From positions 124,001-188,000 of the forward strand of contig WHUZ01000017.1 in assembly GCA_015179045.1 (NCBI GenBank): 64,000 nt of DNA, read 5' to 3'. Source of the stretch: Kalaharituber pfeilii. Taxonomy: Eukaryota > Ascomycota > Pezizomycetes > Pezizales > Pezizaceae. Positions 25,514 to 36,178 of this stretch are shown piece by piece (position 1 is the first letter of the stretch; every line of letters starts with the position of its first letter). Both the position numbers and the translations under genes were made by a program. The notes under the pieces were generated by a model that searched no databases, was not told the DNA's origin, and was given only the letters and a program-made list of their open reading frames with translations.

Positions 25514-26974
25514 TCAATTCCGCCTAGCAAACCCCTTCCCAAACCCGCTACTACTACCACCCACTAACACCCCCCTCCTCTCAACCCCCCCAGCCTTCCT
25601 CCCCATCAGCCATACATTCTTGACCCTCTCGACCCCGCCCACTCCCCTGGGCGCCATCACTTTCTTCTCCTTCTCCCTCTGCTCGTCCTTCCCGATTACC
25701 GCGACCTTAACGGGGCCCTTGTTGAATTTCACCATCTTCTTCCCCTTCTTCTGTTTGATAAGTTCCAATGCGAGTTTTTCTTCGGCTTCAAAGTCAGAAA
25801 GGGTTTTGCGCTTGTTCACCGGAGCTGGGGTGACGGCCGGTTTTTTCTTTTTCTCCTGGTCAGCTTGTTGCGGGGGGGGCGATGGTAGACGCGCGACTTC
25901 CTCTAAGAGCGACTCAGGAAGGAGAAGTGGGGGTTTGTTATTGCGACGGTTGCGAGGGTGATTCGGGTCCAGGGGAGGATATTGGAGGGAAAGGGTAGTT
26001 GAAGAGGTCGGTGAGAGAATGCCAGTGTTAGTGTCCGAGGGTTCGGCTGAGTCGGTTGGTTTGCGGTCGTGAGGTGGCGGGGAAGGGTGAAATTTGGGGC
26101 GTTTGTTGCTGGAGGTGATGGGAGTGGTGGAGGTTGATTGTAGAGACTGCTGTTTCTGTTCTTTGAGACGCTCATCGTGGGCTTTTCGCTTGAGGCGGAG
26201 GGCAACTTCTTGTCTGTTGGCGCAGTTGAAAAGAATCGTTAGAGATGTAATGTGATAGATGGTTTGATGGAGCGGGGTTGAGATGGATTTCTGGACTTAC
26301 TGTTCCCTAGCTTTTCTCGCCTCCTCCTCCCGCGCGCGTAATAGGTCCCTCCCAGCAGCGTTCGAAACAGCTTCTGGGGCCTCGTCGTCGGATGAACTCC
26401 CATCGTCATTACCGCTATCTTCGGCATTTGCAACTGTTCCATTTGTCATTCTAGTAGCAGGAGGTGTGTTGCTGGACGTTCCATTGACTTCTATAATTCC
26501 ATTCACCGTAATAATTTCTCCGGCCTCCTTAGTTGCACGGTTTGAGCTAGATTTCGGATTCGCTGGCTCAGCTGTCTTTTCCTCTAGTTTCAACTCTCCA
26601 CCTTTCTCAACATCACTCTCAAACTTATGCGATACCCTCTTCACTTCTCCATCCCCATTAACCCCTTTGACCTTCTTCACGTCCTTCGCCATCTCAGCAC
26701 CCGCCTCCCCATTCACCTTCTCCTTTCTTTCATCTACCTCGCCCTTCTCATCCTTCACAATCTCCACTTGCACCGCCAACAGATTCTTCCCCCTCCTCCT
26801 GCCCCTCCCTCTCCTCGGCGTATCCTCTCCACTCCCATTCATATTCACACCGGGGCCAGCAGTTGGGCTACCACTACCACTTCCACTTTCCCGGTCTTTC
26901 TCCGGACTCACCTCCCCCTCCTGCTTCTGTCTTCGTACCTGGGACCTCGTTACCCTTGTGCTCATCCTTCCCAC
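25514..26974 (-). CDS. UTP16/BUD21-like U3 snoRNP-associated nucleolar protein
   Basis: Likely component of the small-subunit processome (U3_snoRNA_assoc family, Utp16/Bud21). Exons: 26974-26301 and 26213-25514; 457 residues, or 454 if the second ATG (MSTRVTRSQ) is used. The protein is mostly low-complexity and charged: an RGRGRRRGK patch, the acidic family motif SSSDDEAPEAVSNAAGRD, then a basic helix (REEEARKAREQQEVALRLKR), LLLPESLLEEV, and a lysine-rich C-terminal block with KMVKFNKGPVKVAVIGKD. The junction CA/A-CAA-GAA keeps phase. Identification rests on the DEAPEAVS motif followed by the basic helix and the KK..F..GPV.V tail; Utp16 proteins are poorly conserved, so this is moderate. It lies head-to-tail with TLG2. 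Confidence 0.72.
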
Positions 26975-27519
26975 TCTGCTTTAATGTATGTCGGCAAAAA
27001 AACAAACTCTCGATTGATAGATAGGCTGTACTTCTATGAATGTATGTATGTATTTGCGCGGGGGGAATCGATTCAGTTGAGTGGAATCGTGCTGAGTCGG
27101 AAAGATGTAGAGGTCGTGCCAAGATTGTCAAGTTTGTTTTTAAGTGTTGCGCTAGTAATTATGTGAGTGGTAAGACCCTGGCTTGCCATGAGTTATGAGC
27201 CTCAACTGGACATCAATTTATGGAAACACTTGATTTTGATAGCCGCGAGTAGCAACTACGTAACTAAATACGGCAAAATAAGCTGAGAGCTCCATTGCTT
27301 AGCTTGCAGAGGCATAGAAGGATTCAAATTCAGATTTGATTACAGTACAAGATAATAAGGGCCAGAAGCTTCCGAATAGAATATAATACAGTAAGTACAA
27401 AGTACTACTAGCATACAAGAACCTAAATCAAAGAAAACACCGATAAAACTCCTCTATCCCATGAGGGTAATGATACTGACAGAAAAGAAAGAATAAACAC
27501 AATACCCAGTAGGCTTTGG
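26975..27519. other. Intergenic region, UTP16-like 5' / TLG2 3'
   Basis: 545 bp between two minus-strand genes: the promoter of the UTP16-like gene and the 3' flank of TLG2. No other feature is seen. Confidence 0.5.
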
Positions 27520-28819
27520 TTAAGTCCTCCAGTGTACCTCCCTTCCTCGTATCCTCACCCGCTTAACATTCGATGGAATGTCAGGCGGATTTAGGGGTGT
27601 GATCTCGTCAGTAGGTAGAGGTGGGGGGGGATTGGAAGGTGGTAAGGGGGATGGAGATGGACTGGTATGCTTGCGAGGTTTTATTAAAAGGAGAATAATA
27701 AGGCCAGCAATGATTATTATTAAGAGTAGTATTATTTTTCGTTTTGTGGTTTTTTTTCTGCGTTCCTGACGCCTGTATATATCATCAGTATGACTACGGA
27801 TCCTAGAAGTGAAAGTAAATAGGCTAGACAAAGCATGATACTTACCACTACTAATTCCTTTTCTGCAGCTTTAACGTTCACGGTCATGTTCTCTATGTTG
27901 TAATCAATCCTATCAAGCATGGTCCCCTGATCAATCACCATGGTTTGCAACTCTTTGAAGATATCAGCTAGCTCTATAATCCCTTTTGCAATGTCCGCGA
28001 TTTCTCGTTCACGCTGTCGAATCAATGAGTCGTTGGAGCTAAGGGTTGCAGTTTGCTGTAATGTTGACTGGGAATAAGAAACGTCGGCCTCTTCGTCCTG
28101 TAAAAATGATGGTATAGGTGAGTTGATCCGCTCTATTGGAGCGGTCATTCCATTGATCTCCTTGAGCTCTGCAGGATCTATCAGCTTTCTGTGCCTTTAA
28201 CACTATGCGAGATGACGATTTACTTTTCAAGTACGCAGATTGCTTCTTTCTAAAAGTCGTACTGGCCTCTTGTACCTTAGCCGCCAAAGAAAATCTAATG
28301 TTCTTGCTCATAGCTTCTTCTGCCGCGCTCATCCTGCCTTGCTTTGCAAGGCGCTCTATTTTTTTTATCGCATTTTGGCACTCATGGAAATGTGTTGTAA
28401 TTTCTGTCGTCAGATGCTCGATTTCTCCCTCCTCTTCAGTCTTGTCATCAAAACCTGGAAGCACATGCTTTTGGTGCAGCTTGTCTAGCTTCGCGGACTT
28501 TTTTGCTATAGTAGCCAGTGTTTCATTGACTTCGTCAGACACGTCTGCCCAGCGCGGAGGCAACAAATCCATTTCAATCACAGCATCCCCGGAGTTGTCG
28601 TCATCCTGTTCGTCAGAGAGTAAACCACGCCGGTCCTCGGACACCGAGCTATCGAAGCCATTGGAGCCGCCAAAACGGGGTCTTTTGGCAGGGTGGTGAG
28701 AGTAGGATTGGCGGTAGGATATGTAGCTAGAGAGATGGATTAGCTCTGGAGATCGGATCTGGTGCTGCGTGCTGGGGATGTGGAGCAATGCCTTACAGGT
28801 TCGTTCTATCTCGCCACAT
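27520..28819 (-). CDS. TLG2: Qa-SNARE TLG2 / syntaxin-16, one apparent frameshift
   Basis: t-SNARE for endosome-to-TGN fusion, working with Vps45. Exons: 28819-28797 (23 nt, MWRDRTNL), 28726-28224, 28168-27846, 27772-27520. Conserved parts: YISYRQSYSHHPAKR at the N-terminus, the Habc region starting LPPRWADVSDEVNETL, DKLHQKHVLPGFDD, LKEINGMTAPIERIN across the second intron, and the SNARE motif with IAKGIIELADIFKELQTMVI and the zero-layer Gln in VIDQGTM. A TM helix (IILLLIIIIAGLIILLLI) follows, then a Pro-rich luminal tail. After the last intron ASGTQK is followed by TTKRKI in another frame: the coding-strand A8 run (27757-27750) is one base too long. Removing it gives 366 residues. The real start is the 23-nt exon, not the longer upstream open frame that begins at 28842. 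Confidence 0.94.
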
Positions 28820-29273
28820 GAGTGGATGATTTCATTTGCCAACGTGGAGAGATAATAAGACCTGAGGGCCCGACGGAGCTGATTACGTTGCTGAAGCTGA
28901 AGGTCGCCTAATTGACCCTGTTAGAACACTGCCAGTTGGACGGGCAGCTGACTCAGCGCGATGTCGCTGCACGTGCGTGAGCCATCTGGTTTCAGCCTTG
29001 CTACGAGAATTAAAGTGCCTCCGCTAGCTGAAGCTTGGCGTCAATTGCTTATGCATATTGCAATTCGCGTTGTTAGCCACAGCTGCGTTAACCCCACCTT
29101 GGTAGCGCCTTCCCCCTCCTGAAGGGCTTCCCCCAACTCTCGCACGCCCGTAGCTAATCCTCACCCCCTTATAACCCCTCGACCCTCCTCCAAGAGCTCC
29201 ACACCTCCCAAGAACCCACACGTAACCCAACTCTCGCTCAACACGCATCTCTAGCTTCTACTTCATATTCACA
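28820..29273. promoter_or_regulatory. Shared divergent promoter region, TLG2 / calmodulin
   Basis: 454 bp between divergent start codons. No motif that I can assign with confidence. Confidence 0.5.
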
Positions 29274-30110
<837 letters not shown>

Positions 30111-31400
30111 CCGGATGTGGAGCTGAAGGAAGTAGAATGGCCAATATAGCAGTGGCCGGTGAAAAGTGGCATGACGCGCATGACGGCATGCAGCTGAATA
30201 ACCTTGGAGTTGTACTGGGCTTGGTTCTTGTTTTTAGCTATCGAGTCTTCTGGTTTAGTGTAATTCAGACCGCGGGCTTCCCGTCTTAGTCCATATCGTT
30301 ACTACTATTTTTTCTTTTTTTTTTTTGGTTGGATTTGTGTGGTTTTATTTCCTACCCGGTGGCAACCTCGTATTCCATCTTTGATATCATGAGCTTGAGT
30401 GTGATGAATGGGTCCCAAATGCTGGATGCGATCTGTGAACGAGTGAATGCATGCTCCGCATAGTAACACTGAATAAGTAATATTGGTTTTGTGTTGGTTA
30501 TCTGTTATCGCATATTTTCATGCATGTCTACCCCTGACCTAGTCTGCCCTGGCCTTCGGTACTTCTAAGCAAATTAATATCTTCATCTAGTTTGGTGTCT
30601 TTTAATTTCATCCTATCCCCCTCACCAAAGCTTCCCAACTAGGTTGCCGCCTGCTGATGTTGGTTTGCATGTAAATAGTGCTGTGTTCTCGTGCCCAGAT
30701 ATTGCTGTCTGTTCAGGGTTAAACAAAACTTACAACACAGCTGGAGGACAGCAGACTAAAGGGGGGTATCGCTGTCAAACGCACTATTAGATGCAGAACT
30801 TAATTGGCAATTTTCAGAACAAGACTAAATTTCAGCCCCAATGCACATCCAAACTGAGCACTCAGAGTGACAGGGGAATGCAAGTAAGTGGCGACAAAAA
30901 AAAAACTCCAATTATCTAGGCAAGGGCCACAAAAGGCACTTTTCATAAATTAGATTTCTTACGATTTGGGCTCAATCTGGGGTTTTAGGATTAGGTGAAT
31001 CCCCACGATATCGATACGAGTAGCTGTATCTACGTGGTGATGTGACAGGTACACAGCACCCCACCGATCGGTGAAATATGATTTCAATGCAGCCCAACAG
31101 CCCCGGCCTGGTGCTTGAAATAATTACAACGCAACTACAAAGCCAGGTAGATGCAAGCTCAGACCAGCATAGGAAGTCCCTTTATTCCAAGGTCAATTCA
31201 ATCAATCAAAACATATAGACACCCAAACACGAATGCATTTTCCTACACCAACGAACCCATGCGATATTTTGCAAATCTGAGCATCTGAGCATCTGAACAT
31301 TACTTCGTTCTGCCCATCCATTTATCCACGGTAAACAAAAAAGTAAAAATAAACAGAATATAAAGTAAAAGGTAAAAGTAAAGTGAAAGTAAAGAAATAT
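30111..31400. other. Convergent intergenic region, calmodulin / CDC37
   Basis: 1.3 kb of 3' flanks. The calmodulin 3' UTR probably extends past the T-rich patch near 30309-30328. No gene or repeat is recognised. Confidence 0.5.
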
Positions 31401-33278
31401 TTACGACTTCTCTTTGCCCTTCCCGGATGGTTCTTGTTCTCCCTCAACTGGGAGATCATCGTCGCTAGCTTCATCGCCCTCTTGGCCGTCATTATAGATT
31501 TCATCTCCCGGTTCGCCAAGTTCTTCTTGACGCTGCCTCTTTTCTCTTGCGGTCTTCTCGAGTTCCTCAATCTTTGCACGGCCTTCCTCGGTGGTGCCGT
31601 CAATGATTCCTTGTTCGAGGGACAACATACCACCCTAAATCAAGTTAGAGCCTTATACCCTCACACACTAAGGCTTGCATAGCATACCTCACTCAACTTC
31701 TCTACCACCTCTTCTGCCTCCGAAACGCTCATCTTGGCCAGCACCTTATTAACCTCGTCAAGACTACCACTTTCCAGGGCCCTCTGCAGGCCAGGTGGAA
31801 AGCTCTCGAATATCTTCCGACTATTCTGCACAACCTGATCTTCAGAGTTCGCTTCTGGAACCTGAATATTGATGGTTGTTCCTGGCTCTACAGCTTGGAG
31901 CTGAATTGTCTCCACACCAGCTCCTTCTGGGTTCTTCTCACGCTCTGCAGCCAATTCGCGGGCACGATTTCGGAGCTTTTCATATGTTTCTGTAACATCC
32001 TTGTGGAACACTTGTTGCGCCTGATGGTCTTTTGTAGTGATCCTGTGCATTTGTTAAATATGCTGAGAACACCATGAAAAGTATTCTACATACCGCTTGA
32101 AGAACAATCCTACTCCATCTGGCCCCAATTGTCTGCAATATTGAAGGAGCAGTGCTTGGTGCACACATTGCCGTGCATATACGTCCTTTCCAGCCATTTG
32201 AGAGTTAAAAGCTTCAATTAAAAGACCGTTTTCCTCCTTTTCAGCAACAACAGACGGGTTTTGCGAGATGAATTCCAAACATTTCTGATAGTCTCCAATC
32301 TTGATCTTTGCGAATTCTAGCCCCAATGCCGTAGGCTTGATTCCACCGTCTGCCTCCGAATCCTCAACATCTGCCTCAGCCCCGGAAGAGATGACATCCC
32401 CTGTAAGCTCGGCTTGGGACTTGGCATTGGGGTTGATTTGTTCCACAACTTGGGTTTTGCTTGTAGTTTTCTTCTTGTCCGCTAGTGTGGGCTTATTGAC
32501 GTAACCGGAATTGAATCCATCATGAATGCTCTCTGAGGTAATCTTCGAAGCTTCTTCTTTCTCCAGCTTGGCTAGCTCCTTGCCCGCATCTTCTTGAAGC
32601 TTCGTCACCTTCTCATGATGCTTGTCTAGGGCGTCAACGAATGCTTTGAATCTGTCCTCCTCTTTCGACTCGTCCACCTCTTTCTTGATTTGGTCAATAA
32701 GAGAAGCAATCATCTGAGAATAAATTGGCTGAGGCCCGGACTTTGGTGAACTGTATTGAGAAAGCGCTGGTGGATTTTCTTCCAACTTGGCTGCAAGCTC
32801 AACCATGAGTTGGAAAACCTTCTCCTCCGCACTGCCACTTCCTGCATTGCTTCGAAGAGATGAAGAGAGGAATTTTATGCTATCGAGAAGCACATCATTG
32901 ATCTTGAGTTGAGCTTTGAGATCTTGGATTTGCTGCTTTCTTCGTTGACGTTCCTCATGTATCATGCGCTGCTTTGCTCGGATGAAGGATCGTTTATCAA
33001 CATTTGCTGTATACAGGGAGGATGACCTCGAGTCAGCTCAAAGCGGATTCTTGCCAAACAACATACTGAGCTCGCATCGAACGAGGCTTTAGCGTTGCAA
33101 GGTTCGACGTACGATGAACCTCGATGTCCGAGTCGTCAGACAACTCGAGCCTGGACTCGAAGGTGTCAGAATGTTTGCACTTTTTCTTCTTAGATTTGGA
33201 GTGCTTGATTTTTTTGTGCCGGCTGTGAATGGCTGAGACCCAAGTAACGTACCTATCCCATTTTGAATAGTCGACCAT
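31401..33278 (-). CDS. CDC37: Hsp90 co-chaperone Cdc37
   Basis: Kinase-specific Hsp90 co-chaperone in the cytosol. Exons: 33278-33253 (26 nt), 33150-33113 (38 nt), 33006-32094, 32042-31688, 31634-31401; 521 residues, in frame. The N-terminus MVDYSKWDRLELSDDSDIEV is the family signature, with the CK2-type serine in ELSDDSD; NVDKRSFIRAKQRMIHEERQ follows in the kinase-binding coiled coil. The Hsp90-binding middle has EFAKIKIGDYQKCLEFISQN, DVYARQCVHQALLLQYCRQL and DGVGLFFKR. The tail is acidic and ends SGKGKEKS. The first two coding exons are very short, so an ORF-based call would begin late at MIHEERQ. A G-rich tract lies about 80-330 bp upstream of the start. Confidence 0.97.
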
Positions 33279-33358
33279 TTTTACAGTCTCGCTTGGATCT
33301 CCGATCCTTATATCGAGTATGTATTTTCTGTTCTTTCTTTTTTCCACAGGAGGGATTT

Positions 33359-33398
33359 GGGGTTGGGGGTTGGGGGTGGGGGGTGGGGGTGGGGGGTG
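33359..33398 (+). repeat. G-rich tract with G-quadruplex potential
   Basis: At least six runs of four to six G separated by T or TT, on the strand opposite CDC37, about 80-120 bp upstream of the CDC37 start codon. A second G-rich block follows at 33491-33585. Quadruplex formation is inferred from sequence pattern only. Confidence 0.7.
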
Positions 33399-34324
33399 TA
33401 CTACAAGGGGTCTCTGAGCCGAAGAGGAGAGAGCACAAAAGGAGGAGACGTTAGAGGCAATCCAGAAGGTGTACTATTTGTATTGGTATTTTGGGGTGGA
33501 GGGGAGGGAGGTGGGGGAGGTGGGGGGATGACTTAGGGTACAGAGGGGACGAATGGGAAGGGGGGGGGGGGTGGAGGGGGAGTGGGCGCCTCTGTATGCT
33601 TAACGTGTTTGGGGAATGGAGGGGGGAATAGTTCAGCATCTAGGAGTGCACTTAGCAAGTACTACTTACTAGGCGGTTTCGTGAGCGTTCACAGAGTCAC
33701 TGAGCATTGAAGCAGACGTCCCTTGTGCAGGCCCTATGGAGGGGAGGAGGGGAGGAGGGGAGGAGCGGGGCCGGCGCGGGTGGTAATGCACGGGAGCCGG
33801 GAGCAGAGGGGGCGAGTGGGAATAGAGCCTGTGGGAGTACAAGTATGTGCAATCAGTGAGCGGGCGGATACGAGGGCGAGGGCGGACGGCGGACGGCGGA
33901 GGGCGGAGGGCTATGGGGCGTGCCAAATAAGTACTCGAGTGTCATGCTGGGCCAGTCCAGCCAACTTCTTCTCCGGGGTTCCGTGGAACATGCTCGCCGG
34001 TGCCATGGCGCTGCCCCGTGCTTGCTACTAGCATGCCTGCCGTGCCCTCCACCGCGGCGGCGCTGCTGCCATTGCGTCAGGCTATCGCAGTAAGGCCCGG
34101 CCTTGTATGCATTGGTTGCTACTTGGCCCCCGAGCGCACGAGTATGCTCATGCTCTACAGCGCGAGTCCAAATTCAAACAGGCTTTCTGTCGGCCACAGC
34201 ACAGGCAGATGCTGCTGCTTGCATTTGCATACATGTATTATGTATTTCAGCCTCGTGCCATTTATGCTATCGGGTTCCCCACCAGCTTCGATTCCTTACG
34301 TATGATACATACTTGAAGGTCGCA

Positions 34325-34363
34325 CCCCGTCCCCCGTCCCCCGTCCCCCGTCCCCCGTCCCCC
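34325..34363 (+). repeat. CCCCCGT 7-bp tandem repeat, about 5 units
   Basis: Direct tandem units of CCCCCGT with a slightly shorter first unit, in the gene-free region between CDC37 and MDL1. Confidence 0.9.
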
Positions 34364-35783
34364 TAGCCGTTCGCCAGGAGCATGCCACAGCATCAGCCCT
34401 CGGCGAAAAAGCCCCTATATAAAGTGGCAGCAGTCGGTAGAGTATGTAGTTGGAATTGAAAATATGATCAAATATCTCTCCAGGGCCAACATCCGGCCTG
34501 TGCACCTATCGCCCATCTCACCGCTCGCCTGGGCGATTATCTGTCTCCGATGCCTCCTGTAACGTTGCAGGTGTGCACGCATGTAAGCCCATACATTTGC
34601 CGCCAGCCGCCCCACTACTCACGTCTTATCACGGCCGCGAGCGTGCCCTGCCCTCTCCCCCACTGCAGTGCGGCACATATCGCCAGTTTGTGATTTATAT
34701 ATATGACCGTGAATCTGGGTGGATCTACGAATTGGCCGTGGACTGCGTTACTGTATCACGTATCACGTCCATCTAGGAGCATAACCCCACCCCGGAGGCG
34801 ACACCCCACGTATGCCATGGCGCAGATGCACTCGCGGTGCCTGCGGTGCACTGCATCTGTGCTCGAGGACATGCATGCCTGCTCAGAAGGCATCCTCCTG
34901 TTGGCCCAATCCGGCGAATGAGCTCGCTGTGGGTAACGCTCGATCGACAACTAGGCGCGCTCGCTGGCAGCTGGACCCAGGATGACTATGGTACAGTATG
35001 CTCTGAGTGGGACCGCGCCAGACTGACTGCTCAGGTCCGCAATTGCCCCCATGCCATACGCAGGATGCCTTCTGGGACAAACCGCCAGCGTCCGGTGCAT
35101 GCATAACCATTGAGATCGCCCAGGCTGGCCATTCTCCCCCATCTCCCAATCCCTCAACTCGCGCAACCCAACCACCCTTCCCCATCAGCTGCGTTGCCCC
35201 ACCCCGTCCCTTTGCCAATGTATGAGTACTTACGTCGCTCCAGCTGCCGAGGGTCCAGCAGGCGGTGCGGCGTGCAAGACCGCCTCGCACAGTACTACGT
35301 ACGTGTACGTCAGTCGCGGGGGGGTAGGGGGGGTGGGGGTGGGGGTGGGGGGCTGGGGCTGGTGCGTAGCGCGCAAATGCTGCGAACGTTCCTGCACTGT
35401 ACTACGCACTACTATGCTATGTATGACAAGTGAGCAGTGCGAACGACCGTTGATCGTCGTTCTGGTGCTGTGTTGCCTCTGGGTAGAGCAGCTGCCCGCC
35501 ATCAGCCCCAGTCTGGGCGCCTGCACAAGGCCCTTGTCCTGCCCCCGCTGGTCACATGCAGATACCCTTAAGTCGACGTTGACAGGGCTGTCTGCCCGAA
35601 GTTTCGAGAGCGTTCGATGCTGGTGCGGCGCTGGCATTGGTGCTGACGATTTGCTTACCTAACACGATATGCTTCCGCACCGAGCAGTGCAGCCACTTAC
35701 CCTCACCTGCCGGTCCAAGACAAGCCCATCCCAGAGCGACGGCGGCCCCTCGTGCCTGTGCCTGGCCTGGCCTGGCCCGGCCA

Positions 35784-35845
35784 CCCTGGGCCTGACTGCA
35801 CACCCTGGGCCTGACTGCACGCCCTGGGCCTGGCTGCACGCCCTG
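35784..35845 (+). repeat. 19-bp minisatellite, about 3.2 units
   Basis: The unit CCCTGGGCCTGACTGCACA repeats three times with small changes (ACA versus ACG ends, GACTG versus GGCTG) and a partial fourth copy. Non-coding. Confidence 0.85.
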
Positions 35846-35890
35846 TTCCCGGTACCGCTATCATCATCGAACGAACGGCGGACTGCAAAC

Positions 35891-35892
<2 letters not shown>

Positions 35893-35934
<42 letters not shown>
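35893..35934 (+). repeat. C42 homopolymer
   Basis: An unbroken run of 42 C. Its true length is uncertain in any assembly. It lies about 245 bp upstream of the MDL1 start codon. Confidence 0.9.
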
Positions 35935-35936
<2 letters not shown>

Positions 35937-36178
35937 CCCCCAACCCGCCCCTACCAAGGCTAGTCTGGTTCACCAACGGCCCAATAGTCACCACCCCAGG
36001 CAAAAAAACGTTTACCGGCCTTGTTGTGCCTTATCCTACTTGCTGCCCTCCAACCTGTCTATTTTCTTTTTTTTTTTCTCTCGTGGAACTGAGGTTTGTC
36101 ACGAGTTGTGAGGGCAGAGTTACTTAGCACCTCCTCTTCGAGCGCAGAGAAGAGGGCGCTCGTAAGTAATCTCATGTG

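Larger units (their letters stand above)
33279..36178. other. 2.9-kb gene-free divergent region, CDC37 / MDL1, rich in G/C simple repeats
   Basis: The region holds G-rich tracts (33359-33398, 33491-33585, 35318-35355), a CCCCCGT repeat (34325-34363), a 19-bp tandem repeat (35784-35845) and a C42 run (35893-35934). Many short open frames cross it on both strands but none has a recognisable motif or intron pattern. I see no coding gene, tRNA or transposon. Confidence 0.6.

Noticed and set aside
28739..28842. Alternative TLG2 start beginning MANEIIHSCGE
   Set aside because: It reads through the first intron. The conserved SNARE start MWRDRTNLYISYRQ is produced only by the 23-nt exon at 28819-28797.
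33700..36127. Many 60-150-codon open frames on both strands between CDC37 and MDL1
   Set aside because: They are low-complexity, overlap each other in several frames, lack motifs and cover simple repeats. GC-rich DNA with few stops explains them.
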